A program made the position numbers and the translations under genes. Of a stretch of 64,000 bases of DNA, positions 52,565 to 60,864 are shown one piece after another (position 1 is the stretch's first letter; every line of letters begins with the position of its first letter). The notes under the pieces were generated by a model. It saw nothing but the letters and a program-made list of their open reading frames with translations, made no database searches and had not been told where the DNA came from. The stretch comes from Streptomyces changanensis (GTDB lineage: Bacteria > Actinomycetota > Actinomycetes > Streptomycetales > Streptomycetaceae), in NCBI RefSeq assembly GCF_024600715.1, contig NZ_CP102332.1, positions 3,472,001-3,536,000 of the forward strand, given 5' to 3'.

Positions 52565-53437
52565 TCACGTCAGGAGGTACGCCAGCCCCGTAGCGGCCCC
52601 GAGCGCCGCACCCGCCGCCGTCTGCGCGACCGTGTGGTACCGCAGCGCCACCCGCGACCAGCACACCGCCGCCGTCATCGCGTACGCCGCGAGCCACCAG
52701 GGGGAGTGGACGCAGCCCAGCAGCGTGACCACCGAGGAGGCGACCGCGGAGTCGACGGAGATCTTCCACACGGTGTTGACGGCGAGGAGCCCGACCGTCA
52801 TCACCCACAGCGCCAGCATCGCCAGGAGGATGCCGGCGGGCGCGCCGCCGAGGAGCATCGCGACCGAGCCGGTACCGATGGAGCCGAGGATGACGAAGAA
52901 GATGGGCGCCCGTTTCGTACGGTCCACGACGTGCCGGTCGCCCCACCGGCCCCGGCCGCGTTCCCATTCGATGTACGCCGCCGGGACGATTCCCGCGCAC
53001 AGGGCGCCGAGCAGGCCCCACAGGACGCCCGTCCAGTGGCCGGCGGCCGCCGCGCCGACGGCGGTCATGCCGGCGAGCAGGACGTTGCGCGGCTGGAGGA
53101 CGTCGGTGACCCCACGGGCAACCCCGGCGCCTGCCGCCTCACCCTGGACCGGGCTCTCCCCCGCAACCCCCACGGCACCTCCCGCCACAGCCTGCACCGG
53201 GCTCTCCCCCGCAACCCCCACGGCACCTCCCGCCACAGCCTGCACCGGGCTCTCCCCCGCAACCCCCACGGCACCTCCCGCCACAGCCTGCACCGGGCTC
53301 TCCCCCGCAACCCCCACGGCACCTCCCGCCACAGCCTGCACCGGGCTCTCCCCCGCAACCCCCACGGCACCTCCCGCCACAGCCTGGACCGGGCTCTCCC
53401 CCGCAACCTCCACCCCGCTCCCCTCTCTGGTGCTCAT
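52565..53437 (-). CDS. PAP2-like membrane protein with N-terminal 16-residue repeats
   Basis: Residues 11-98 of this 290-residue protein are five exact copies of VAGESPVQAVAGGAVG plus a half copy. Residues about 115-290 are a four- to six-span membrane domain resembling PAP2 phosphatases: DRTKRAPIFFVILGSIG and VCWSRVALRYHTVAQTAAGAALG, where SR-x5-H matches motif C3 but the Asp is Gln. The PSGH motif is not recognisable. It may be a lipid-phosphate phosphatase variant or a non-catalytic relative. ATG 53437 overlaps the preceding stop (ATGA), making it the last gene of the XRE-ImmA-MAB_1171c set. Confidence 0.75.
   Translation of the reverse strand: MSTREGSGVEVAGESPVQAVAGGAVGVAGESPVQAVAGGAVGVAGESPVQAVAGGAVGVAGESPVQAVAGGAVGVAGESPVQAVAGGAVGVAGESPVQGEAAGAGVARGVTDVLQPRNVLLAGMTAVGAAAAGHWTGVLWGLLGALCAGIVPAAYIEWERGRGRWGDRHVVDRTKRAPIFFVILGSIGTGSVAMLLGGAPAGILLAMLALWVMTVGLLAVNTVWKISVDSAVASSVVTLLGCVHSPWWLAAYAMTAAVCWSRVALRYHTVAQTAAGAALGAATGLAYLLT
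53144..53407. repeat. 48-bp coding minisatellite
   Basis: Five 48-bp units and a partial sixth are almost identical at DNA level. Differences are confined to the outer units (cctgGacc instead of cctgCacc). It is in-frame in the PAP2-like gene, so gain or loss of units changes the protein by 16 residues without frameshift. The near identity implies recent amplification or ongoing homogenisation. Confidence 0.95.
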
Positions 53438-54642
53438 GCCAGCAACCGCCTCGCGCTCTCCTCGGGCACGGACCGGTACGCCTCGGCCACGCGCACGAGC
53501 CAGGCCACTTCGCCGTCCTGGTCCGCGGCCTGGCGGGTCTCGAAGTCGGCCGCGCCGCCCGCGGGGGCGCCGGACGCCTTCGCCGCGAGCGCCGCCTTGA
53601 TCCAGTACGCGTCGGCCACCGGTCCCGCCGAGCCCGCGGCCTCGCGGGCGGCCCGCAGCAGGTCCTCGGGGGCGTAGTGGCGGAGCTTCTCCACCGCGTC
53701 GGCGATGTCGGCCGCCCACCGGTCGACCCGCAGGTCGGCGGGGGTGTCGAAGCGGGTGAGTTCACGGGCCAGCGAGGCGGGCGGGGCGAACGGCTGGTCG
53801 GGGAAGGCCGCCATGAGCTCCCGCCAGAGCGGGTGCAGCGCCACCTGCGCCCGCCACAGCCGTGCCCGCCGCCATCCCGTGCCGAACGCCGGGATCGACG
53901 CGCCGACGGCGAAGAGCGCGAACAGCAGGACCTGCGCGGCCTCCGTCGTCTTGTCGAAGGCGGTCGCGAAGCCGTCCGACGGCTCGACGGCGACGCTGAC
54001 CCACAGGAAGAGGGCGCGGCTGACGGTGTAGCCGACGCCGATGAACATCGCGGCGGTCATCATGCCGAGCCCGACGCGCAGGTGCCGCAGCCGGGCGTGG
54101 GCGGTGGCCAGCGCCCACTGGTAGGCGCAGACCGCGGACGCGGCGCCGAGGTACAGGTAGAAGACGGTCATGTAGAGCGTCGCGCCCCACTGGCCGGCGT
54201 GGTCGGAGACGAAGCGGTCGGAGGGGACGGACCGGTCGACCACGGTGAAGAAGAGGACGGTGAGCAGGAGGAGGGTCGCGGCCGACGCCTTGGCCGCGAG
54301 CCGCTGCACCAGCCGGGCGAAGCGCACGTGGCGCGGTACCGGCCCGCCCTCCGGGTAGGTGCCGTAGATGGCGACGATGTACCCGAGGATGGCGAGGATG
54401 GCGATGGTCGCGGTGTAGTGCTTGATGAGCACCGCCAGGTCGACGACGGGGCTGTTGTTGAGGGCGGTGCGCACGACGCGGGTCTTGGTCCACAGGGCGG
54501 CGGCGAACCCGGCGTAGCAGCCCCACAGGGCGCGGCGGCGCCGGTCCTCCTCGTCGCCCCAGAGGGCCGCCGGCATCCGCCACAACGCGACGGCGGTCAT
54601 CAGTCCGGCTATCAGGTAGCCGGCCAGGTCCAGGGGGCTCAA
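53434..54642 (-). CDS. MAB_1171c-family putative membrane transporter
   Basis: The 402-residue protein has seven hydrophobic spans in its first 250 residues (LAGYLIAGLMTAVALWRMP; TATIAILAILGYIVAIYG; TLLLLTVLFFTVVD; MTVFYLYLGAASAVCAYQWAL; MTAAMFIGVGYTVSRALFLWV; AAQVLLFALFAVGASIPAFG, in parts), then a cytosolic helical domain of about 150 residues with WLVRVAEAYRSVPE at the end. It matches the type annotated as MAB_1171c putative transporter, usually next to XRE and ImmA-like genes in actinobacteria. The substrate is unknown. It lies 66 bp after the ImmA-like gene and overlaps the PAP2-like gene by four bases. Confidence 0.75.
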   Translation of the reverse strand: MSPLDLAGYLIAGLMTAVALWRMPAALWGDEEDRRRRALWGCYAGFAAALWTKTRVVRTALNNSPVVDLAVLIKHYTATIAILAILGYIVAIYGTYPEGGPVPRHVRFARLVQRLAAKASAATLLLLTVLFFTVVDRSVPSDRFVSDHAGQWGATLYMTVFYLYLGAASAVCAYQWALATAHARLRHLRVGLGMMTAAMFIGVGYTVSRALFLWVSVAVEPSDGFATAFDKTTEAAQVLLFALFAVGASIPAFGTGWRRARLWRAQVALHPLWRELMAAFPDQPFAPPASLARELTRFDTPADLRVDRWAADIADAVEKLRHYAPEDLLRAAREAAGSAGPVADAYWIKAALAAKASGAPAGGAADFETRQAADQDGEVAWLVRVAEAYRSVPEESARRLLA

Positions 54643-54708
54643 TGCGGTCCTCGCGGGGGTGCGGGTCGGGTACGGGCTCGGCGCGGGAGGGGGCGGGTAC
54701 CGGCGGCG

Positions 54709-55293
54709 TCAACGCCGGAAGAGGCCCCGCGGGAAGGGCCGGCGGCGCGAGAGGAGCTCCCTGCGCCGGTGGGCGACGGGTCTCGACAGGGAGTCGGCCA
54801 GCCGGTCCACCATGTCGTCGCCGGGGACCTCGCGCGCCATCCGCGGGATCAGTGACGCGCCGAACTCCGCGACCCGCTCGTCGTGCGTGTCGTACTGGGC
54901 GCGGGCCTGGACCGTGGTGCCGGACCGCATCACGCGGTCGATCAGCGAGGTGTCGAAGACGGGCAGCAGCCGGCGCAGCTGCTCGGCGTCGAGCGAGGTG
55001 CCGTGGTCGAACCACTCGTGGCACAGCTCGTGCAGGATGACGTGGTGCGTCTGGTACGTCGTGGGCCGGCGCCGGTAGAGGACGAAGCTCGTGTCGCCGG
55101 ACGTGAGGCGCAGTCCGCAGGCGGAGTTGACGCGGGCGAGCCGTTCAGGGAGCTCTTGGAGGACGATGCGGCGGCCGCGGGCGGCCTCCATGTTGGCGAC
55201 CAGCTCGGGGATGCCGAACGGCGCGGGGATGGGGAGGTCGGCCAGCCCGGCCTCGCACTCTCTCCGCAGCGCGCGCATGGACCGCTTGGACAT
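54709..55293 (-). CDS. ImmA/IrrE-like metallopeptidase
   Basis: The 194-residue protein has an N-terminal helical region (RRECEAGLADLPIPAPFGIPELVANME) and the catalytic HELCHEWFDHG (HExxH) preceded by TTYQTHHVIL. The third ligand is probably an Asp/Glu further on, with a C-terminal basic tail (RRRELLSRRRPFPRG). ImmA proteases cleave XRE-type repressors (ImmR of ICEBs1, DdrO with IrrE), and the adjacent upstream gene encodes such a regulator. Automatic annotation may call it a toxin component. ATG 55293 follows AAGAGG. Confidence 0.82.
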   Translation of the reverse strand: MSKRSMRALRRECEAGLADLPIPAPFGIPELVANMEAARGRRIVLQELPERLARVNSACGLRLTSGDTSFVLYRRRPTTYQTHHVILHELCHEWFDHGTSLDAEQLRRLLPVFDTSLIDRVMRSGTTVQARAQYDTHDERVAEFGASLIPRMAREVPGDDMVDRLADSLSRPVAHRRRELLSRRRPFPRGLFRR

Positions 55294-55371
55294 GGGGACC
55301 TCTTGATCGGAGTCACGTGGGTGTGACCTGCGATCGGCGAGTTTAACGAACGTGGTGGGGACGCGTGTTCG

Positions 55372-55860
55372 TCAATGGACCCCCTGTTCAGGGGTGCTGG
55401 TGGGGCCGTCGGGGGTGGTGGGGCCGTCGGCCCGCGCCTCCTTCAGGAGGGAGAGCGCGAACTCCAGCAGCTCGGCGGGGAGTCCGGCGTCGTCGACGCC
55501 GCGGCCCGCGATGCCGCTGATCTCGCCGGTGCGGCGCTTGGCCAGGAACTGCAGCCCGGCCACGACGTCGTCGACGACCTCCGACTCCTCCTTGAAGAAC
55601 CGCCAGTCGACGCCGAAACCGAGGCCGAGCGCCTTGAGGATCTCCTCGGACGGGTGGGTCACCTTGCCCGCGAGGATGTTGGAGAAGTAGCTGTGCGAGA
55701 GGGCGCCGCCGCGCTCCCTGACGATCTCGGAGAAGGCCCGCCCGGAGACCTTCTGGCCGGGGAAGGTCTTCTCCACCATGTACGCGACCTTCTGCTGGAG
55801 CGTTCTCAGCTCGGGTGCCGTGCGCTCCCCGCCGTTGCCGTCGTCCATCCCGGTCCCCAC
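55372..55860 (-). CDS. XRE-type regulator, probable substrate of the ImmA-like peptidase
   Basis: The 162-residue protein has a helix-turn-helix at about residues 25-85 (KVAYMVEKTF; SGRAFSEIVRERGGALSHSYFSNILAGKVTHPSEEILKALGLGFGVD, in parts), then helical DDVVAGLQFLAKRRTGE and LLEFALSLLKEA, and a Thr/Pro tail. The DNA-binding domain is like the Cro/C1 HTH but carries an insertion before the recognition helix. It starts at GTG 55860 or ATG 55848, and neither has a strong Shine-Dalgarno. It is the first gene of the set. TAGAGT on the minus strand near 55960 is a possible -10. Confidence 0.82.
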   Translation of the reverse strand: MGTGMDDGNGGERTAPELRTLQQKVAYMVEKTFPGQKVSGRAFSEIVRERGGALSHSYFSNILAGKVTHPSEEILKALGLGFGVDWRFFKEESEVVDDVVAGLQFLAKRRTGEISGIAGRGVDDAGLPAELLEFALSLLKEARADGPTTPDGPTSTPEQGVH

Positions 55861-56303
55861 GTTCGCGTCCGCCGCGCCTGCGCGGTCAAGTCAACGGGCC
55901 CGTACTGTACCGACCCCGCCCCGGGCGGTTCAGGAGCGGATCGGGCTTGCGCAAACACTCTACGTCACTGTTAACTCGAAAAAACACGGACAGGGGGCCA
56001 CGAGGGGAGTCCCTTGTCCGTGGTGGGCCCCGTGCGCCCCGGGCGGCGCGCGACGCGGGTGCGGCCTTTCGCGCGGCCAGGGAGCGGAGGGCCGCGCCCC
56101 CACCACCCACCCCACCACCCGCGCCGCGCCACCCCTCCCGCTCCGCCCCCCGGCTCCCCCCACCCCTCCGCCCTCTTCCCCCCCACCCCTCCGCCCTCTT
56201 TCGCCCCACCCCTCCCGCCCACGCCGCCTCTGCGCGCTTCGCGAAGCCGCAAAAGGGAAGAATCCTCACAAGAGGGGTGCCGGCGCGAGGAAAGAGGCGT
56301 GCC
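55861..56303. other. Divergent regulatory region with a stem-loop
   Basis: This 443-bp region separates the XRE gene (minus) from htpX (plus). At 55985-56022 a 12-bp stem (one G-T) with a 14-nt loop is present. 55955-55985 is AT-rich (ACGTCACTGTTAACTCG, then an A tract) and probably contains the XRE promoter. From 56095 to 56230 the plus strand is very C-rich (CCACCCCTCCGCCC-like repeats). No gene is supported. Confidence 0.55.
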
Positions 56304-57249
56304 ATGTCAGCGTCGCGGAGCCGCGGCCGCAGCGACGGCCGCAGCCACTCCCGGTACGTCGCCGACCGGGGCCTCACCACCCGCATGGTGACGACCATGT
56401 TCCTGATCGGGCTGCTGTACGTGGTCGTCGTCGGGGTGCTCGTGGCGTTCCTGCGCGGCTCGTGGCCGGTGGTCGTGGTGATCGCGGGCGCGCTGTTCGT
56501 CGCCCAGTTCTGGTTCGGCGACCGGCTCGCCGCGTACAGCATGGGCGCCCGCGAGGTGACCGCGGAGCAGGCGCCGGAGCTGCACGGGGCCGTCGACCGG
56601 ATCTGCGCGCTCGCCGACATGCCGAAGCCGCGGGTGGCGGTAGCCGACACCGACGTACGTGCCGAACGCGTTCGCGACCGGCCGCAGCCGGGACACCGCG
56701 CTGGTCTGCGTGACGACCGGCCTGCTGCGGCGGCTGGAGCCGGAGGAGCTGGAGGGCGTCCTCGCGCACGAGCTGTCCCACGTCGCGCACCGCGACGTGG
56801 TGGTGATGACCGTGGCGGCGTTCCTGGGCGTCGTCGCCGGGGCGATGGCGCGGGTCGCGCTGTGGGGCGGCTTCGGGCGGGGTGGGCACGGCCGTGAAGG
56901 GGGCGCCGCCGTGGCCGTACTGCTGGTGCCGGTGGTCAGCGCCGTCGTGTACGCGGTGGGGTTCCTGCTGACCAGGCTGCTGTCCCGGTACCGGGAGCTC
57001 TCCGCGGACCGGGCCGCGGCTCTGCTGACCGGGCGGCCCTCCGCGCTGGCCGCGGCGCTGACGAAGGTCACCGGCCAGATGGGGCAGATCCCCACCCGGG
57101 ACCTGCGTCGGGCGGAGCCGTACAACGCCTTCTGGTTCGCGCCCGCCTTCTCCTCGCGCCAGAGCATCGGGCGGCTGCTCGCCTCCCACCCGCCGCTCGA
57201 ACAGCGCCTCGACCAGCTGGCGCGGATCTCCGCCCAGCTGGGCCGGTAG
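56304..57249 (+). pseudogene. htpX: HtpX-type M48 metalloprotease, frameshifted
   Basis: Two frames together make a complete HtpX-like protein of about 313 residues. The N-terminal part, from ATG 56304 (after AAGAGG), has two membrane spans (MVTTMFLIGLLYVVVVGVLV; WPVVVVIAGALFVAQFWF) and ends at PRVAVADTDV. The C-terminal part in the +1 frame begins PNAFATGRSRDTALVCVTTGLL and contains LAHELSHVAHRDV (HExxH), two more spans, and SRYRELSADRAAALLTG (third ligand Glu). The shift coincides with a tandem ACGT-ACGT at 56653-56660, where removing one ACGT restores D-V-P-N-A. As sequenced, translation ends at 56897 in the wrong frame. It may be a true inactivation, slippage-rescued or a sequencing artefact. 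Confidence 0.85.
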
Positions 57250-57267
57250 GGCGCGGGCGGCGGCGCC

Positions 57268-57852
57268 ATGGGCTTCCTCGACGCGCTGCTGGGCCGTTCC
57301 CGGCCGGCGCGGCCCGACCTGGACCGGCTGTTCGCCCTGCCGGGCGCGGCGCTGACGCTGGAGGCGGCGACGGGCTTCACGCCCACGGGCGCCGGGTCGG
57401 TCTGCTTCGCCGGGGTGGAGGGCGGGGCGTTCGCGCGGGTCCGCGACGAGGTGCGGGAGCTGCTCGACGCGGACACCGGGCGCGGCGGCGTGCCGGTGGA
57501 GCCGAGCCGTGACGCGTACGGGTACGGCTGGCTGCTGGCCCGGCACCCGCCGGACGGGCTGCCCGCCCTGGTCACCGACCTGCACGCGGTGAACACGCTG
57601 CTGCGGGAGGCCGGTTTCGGGCCGCACCTGCTCTGCTCCCTCGTCGGCTTCCGCGACCCGCGGGACGGGCGGCGCCTGGCGCTCGTGTACCTGTACAAGC
57701 GCGGGTCGTTCTACCCCTTCGCGCCGCTCGTGGGGGAGCGGCGGGACACGGCGCTGGAGCTCCAGGTGCGGGCCGTGCTGGCGGACGAGCTGCGCGTGGA
57801 GGCCGACCTGGGCCGTTGGTTCCCCGTCTGGGGCGCCCCGGGCCTCGACTGA
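57268..57852 (+). CDS. pspAB: PspA-associated protein PspAB
   Basis: The 194-residue soluble protein starts MGFLDALLGRSRPARPDLDR and has the PspAB pattern: LFALPGAALTLEAATGF, GSVCFAGVEGGAFARVRDEVRELL, YGYGWLLARHPP and LYKRGSFYPFAPLVGERRD (in parts). It accompanies HtpX and PspA-type phage-shock envelope-stress proteins in actinobacteria. Here only htpX is adjacent (18 bp), so it should be co-transcribed with the damaged htpX. PspA itself is not in the window. Molecular function is unproven. Confidence 0.85.
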   Translation: MGFLDALLGRSRPARPDLDRLFALPGAALTLEAATGFTPTGAGSVCFAGVEGGAFARVRDEVRELLDADTGRGGVPVEPSRDAYGYGWLLARHPPDGLPALVTDLHAVNTLLREAGFGPHLLCSLVGFRDPRDGRRLALVYLYKRGSFYPFAPLVGERRDTALELQVRAVLADELRVEADLGRWFPVWGAPGLD

Positions 57853-58163
57853 CCCTGCATGCCTGCATGCCTGCATGCCTGCATGCCTGCCTGCCCGCCT
57901 GCCGGCCCGGCTCCCGGCCCGCCTGCCGCCGCCACCCGGCCGCAGGCCCGCCCGACCAGCCGATCAGCCGGCCGCGCGCCGGCCGCGTCCGGTGCCGCGC
58001 CCGCACCGGTGCCCGCGCCGCGCCCGCGCCAGTGCCCGCGCCGCACCCGCACCCTTGCCCGGTCGGGCCGGCGCCGCCCCCGCGGCTCCGCGCGCGTCCG
58101 GTCCGGCCGGTGGCTAACGTGGCAATCGGGGGGCCGCCGCCCGCGCACCACGAGGAGACCGCC
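57853..58163. repeat. Intergenic region beginning with (TGCATGCC)n
   Basis: Four TGCATGCC octamers follow the pspAB stop (about 57856-57888), then TGCC/CGCC-rich degenerate repeats to about 57930, and a C-rich stretch with GCCCGCGCC-like repeats to about 58090. TGCATGCA-type palindromes give hairpin potential, so the first part may terminate pspAB. No gene is supported. Confidence 0.7.
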
Positions 58164-58970
58164 ATGGCTGTGCAACCCGAGGGCATGCCCTGCTGGGCCG
58201 ACGCGATGTTCACCGACGTCGAGGGCGCGAAGCGCTTCTACGCCGACGTGCTGGGCTGGACGTTCGGCCATGCCCAGACCGAGTACGGCAACTACGTCCA
58301 GGCGTACGCGGACGGCCGGGCCGTCGCCGCCGTCGTCCCGCCGATGCCGGGGCAGGACGGCGGGACACCGCCGCCCGCCTGGTGCCTGTACCTCGCCTCG
58401 CCGGACGTCGCGGCGACCGCGCGCAAGGTGCGCGAGAACGGCGGTGAGGTGCTCATGGAACCCATGGCCGTGGGCGACTTCGGCTCGATGCTGCTCGCCC
58501 GGGACCCCGGCGGTGTCACCTTCGGCGTCTGGGAGGCCGGTACCCACGAGGGGTTCGAGGTGCGGGCCGTGCCCGGCGCCTACTGCTGGGCCGAGGTCTA
58601 CACGCGCGACGTCGCGGCGTCCGACGCCTTCTTCCCGGCCGTCTTCCCCTTCACGGTGAAGCGGCTGGAGGACGCCCACATGGACTTCAAGGTCTTCGAG
58701 CTCGACGACGCCCCAGTCCTGGGCCGTATGAGGATGGACGGCGACTTCCCGGCCGAGGTGCCGCCGTACATCAACGTCTACTTCACCGTCGAGGACGTCG
58801 ACGCGGCGATCGGCCGGGCCACCACGCACGGCGGGAAGGTGGTGTTCGGGCCGATGGACAGCCCGTTCGGCCGGTTCGCGGCGCTGCTCGACCCGCAGGG
58901 CGCGGCGTTCTCGGTGATCGACGTGACCAGGACGGAGGGCGAGATGCCCGCCCTCACGGCCGAGAGCTGA
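58164..58970 (+). CDS. Two-domain VOC family protein
   Basis: The 268-residue protein has two VOC modules (about 10-130 and 140-255). The first is CWADAMFTDVEGAKRFYADVLGWTFG ... DPGGVTFGVWE, and the second AYCWAEVYTRDVAASDAFFPAVFPFTV ... DPQGAAFSVID (in parts). Such tandem forms occur among hydroxylases and in many Streptomyces 'bleomycin resistance-like' proteins. Few metal-ligand His are visible, so it may bind a ligand without metal. GAGGAGA precedes the ATG. Confidence 0.88.
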   Translation: MAVQPEGMPCWADAMFTDVEGAKRFYADVLGWTFGHAQTEYGNYVQAYADGRAVAAVVPPMPGQDGGTPPPAWCLYLASPDVAATARKVRENGGEVLMEPMAVGDFGSMLLARDPGGVTFGVWEAGTHEGFEVRAVPGAYCWAEVYTRDVAASDAFFPAVFPFTVKRLEDAHMDFKVFELDDAPVLGRMRMDGDFPAEVPPYINVYFTVEDVDAAIGRATTHGGKVVFGPMDSPFGRFAALLDPQGAAFSVIDVTRTEGEMPALTAES

Positions 58971-59221
58971 CCACGACCGCCGGACCCCGCCCCTCCCTCC
59001 CCCACTCTTCTCCCCTCCCGCCTCCCGCCTCCTGCCCACGCCCACCGAGCCCCCCCTGCCGGGCCCGGCCACCCCGCTCCCCGCCGGCTCACCCATCCGG
59101 CTGGGCCGCCCGTCCCGTCCCGTCCGCCCCGGCCCCGAACGGGTGACCGACCGAGGCCGCCACCCTCACCGAGCAACCCTCATATCGGTACATTCCGCCG
59201 CACAGGCGAAAGGAGATCGTG

Positions 59222-59704
59222 ATGAGGGGAACGACCGGTACGCCCGCGGCGCGGAAGTGGTGGGCGAGGAGCGCCGGCACGGCCGGGCCGGCCGTCGTGT
59301 GCGCGCTGGCGGTGACGGGTGCGGCGCTGCCCCAGGGCGGCGGGGTACGCGTCGAGGCGGCCGTCGCGGCGGCGTCGGAGCGCGCCGCGCACGTGGCCTA
59401 CACGTACGCGTGCCCGACCGGGGCCGGGCCCGTGCGCCTTGCCGTGCGACTGGAGGACCGGACCAGCGGGACGGCGTCGGCGGTGACCCGGGTGCCGGAG
59501 TCGCAGGTCTGCGACGGGGCGCGGCACGCGCGCACCGACACGGTCACGGCCGACGGTCCGGGCGCCTTCCGCGCCGGTGACAGCGTGATCGTGCGGGTGG
59601 AGATGACGAGCGTGCCGCAGCCGGGCGACGGTGCGCCGACGGGCGCCGACGCGGCGTCGGACGGTATGACGGTGAGCACGGCCCGCGCGTTGATCCTGGG
59701 CTGA
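59222..59704 (+). CDS. Secreted or membrane-anchored protein of unknown function
   Basis: The 160-residue protein starts at ATG 59222 with AAAGGAG six bases upstream. The hydrophobic stretch (TAGPAVVCALAVTGAALP, residues about 20-37) after a basic N-terminus suggests export. The exported part is about 110 residues, beta-rich (AYTYACPTGAGPVRLAVRLED; SVIVRVEMTSVPQP, in parts) with two cysteines (YAC, QVC). I recognise no family. TACATT (59189-59194) could be its -10. Confidence 0.65.
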   Translation: MRGTTGTPAARKWWARSAGTAGPAVVCALAVTGAALPQGGGVRVEAAVAAASERAAHVAYTYACPTGAGPVRLAVRLEDRTSGTASAVTRVPESQVCDGARHARTDTVTADGPGAFRAGDSVIVRVEMTSVPQPGDGAPTGADAASDGMTVSTARALILG

Positions 59705-59829
59705 CCCGGCGGGGCGGCACCCCACCCGCGTCGGCGTCGGCACCACGAAGGACCGACGCCGACGCGGACGCCGCGGGAGGCGACCGACGCGGACGGCACC
59801 CGACGCGGTCGCCCCTCACCGACGGGCCG

Positions 59830-60255
59830 TCAGCCGACGCGGTCGTGGTCGAGGTGGTCGGCGACCGCGCGGAGGGTCGCCGCGAAGTCCTCGGCCTCGC
59901 GCAGACGGGCGCCGAGGACCGCGCACCGGGTGTCGACGGTCCGCCGGTACACCTCCAGGCGCGCCCGCAGCGTCTCCAGCTCCTCGTCACCGGGCGGGTC
60001 GTCGACCACCGCGATCCGGTCGACGATGCCCAGCAGTTCGCGGATCTCGTCCAGGGTGAACTCGAGCCGCCGCATGCGGCGCACGACCCCGAGCCGCTCC
60101 ACGTCGGCCGGGGTGTACAGGTGCAGGCCGCCCCTGCTGCACGCGGACGGGGCGACGAGGCCCGCGTCCTCGTAGTGACGGATGCTGCGCAGCGGCAGCC
60201 CGGTCAGCTCCGCGACCTCGCCGATCCTCATGTGCCACCGCTGATCGTTCGCCAT
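59830..60255 (-). CDS. MerR-family transcriptional regulator
   Basis: The 141-residue protein has a MerR winged helix (MRIGEVAELTGLPLRSIRHYEDAGLVAPS, RHYE signature), a linker helix (FTLDEIRELLGIVDRI), and a long dimerisation coil (ETLRARLEVYRRTVDTRCAVLGARLREAEDF, in parts). The short effector end has a single Cys. ATG 60255 gives eight extra residues before MRIGE, and ATG 60231 is also possible. No Shine-Dalgarno is strong at either. Its target is unknown. The neighbouring secreted-protein gene at 59222 is convergent. Confidence 0.88.
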   Translation of the reverse strand: MANDQRWHMRIGEVAELTGLPLRSIRHYEDAGLVAPSACSRGGLHLYTPADVERLGVVRRMRRLEFTLDEIRELLGIVDRIAVVDDPPGDEELETLRARLEVYRRTVDTRCAVLGARLREAEDFAATLRAVADHLDHDRVG

Positions 60256-60400
60256 CACCGCGCCCGCCTACTCGTCGCCGTCCACGCGTTCACGCTGGAC
60301 GGCCAGAGTACGTACGGGGGACGCTCGGAACCGTGCAGCGGCGATCCGCGCGCCGGACAACCGTGCGACTTCTCCCCCGGGTGGGGGCGACCCGACCGGC

Positions 60401-60766
60401 CTAACGGGCCACGAACTGCGTGAGGATGGCCTGCACCTCGTAGATGTCGACACCCTTGGTGAAGGTCTTCTGGACCGGCGTGGGGCTGCCGGAGATCCAG
60501 ATCTTCAGCTCGGCGTCGAGGTCGAAGGTCCCGGCCGTCTCGACCGCGAAGTGCGTGATGCTGCGGTAGGGGATCGAGTGGTACTCGACCTTCTTGCCGG
60601 TGATGCCCTGCTTGTCGACCATGATCAGTCGGCGGTCGGTGAACAGGATCGTGTCCCGGATCAGCAGGAACGCGGCGTACACCCGCTCGTCGGGGCCGAA
60701 GAGCCGCGCGTACTCCTGCTGGGCGCTCGCCGGGTCGACGGTGTGCGCGTTGCCGAACAGTGCCAT
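60401..60766 (-). CDS. Bacterial PH-domain protein
   Basis: The 121-residue protein is a single bacterial PH (bPH_1) domain: MALFGNAHTVDPASAQQEYARLF, AAFLLIRDTILFTDRRLIMVDKQGITGKKVEYHSIPYRSITHFAVETAG, LDAELKIWIS and YEVQAILTQFVAR (in parts). These small proteins form ring-like oligomers and often respond to envelope stress. It is divergent from the lectin gene with 98 bp between, where GATCG-N7-CGATC (60780-60796) forms an inverted repeat that could control both. Confidence 0.88.
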   Translation of the reverse strand: MALFGNAHTVDPASAQQEYARLFGPDERVYAAFLLIRDTILFTDRRLIMVDKQGITGKKVEYHSIPYRSITHFAVETAGTFDLDAELKIWISGSPTPVQKTFTKGVDIYEVQAILTQFVAR

Positions 60767-60864
60767 GGAAGCCCCCGTGGATCGATTCGTACGATCGTCG
60801 CACTGTACCTTCGCCGGACGGCGCGCGAGCCCGACGGCGCGGGCCCTGGCATGGGTTGAGGAGC

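Noticed and set aside
53144..53407. Regular repeats resembling a CRISPR array
   Set aside because: There are no variable spacers. The units are contiguous 48-bp copies in frame within a gene, and no cas genes are near.
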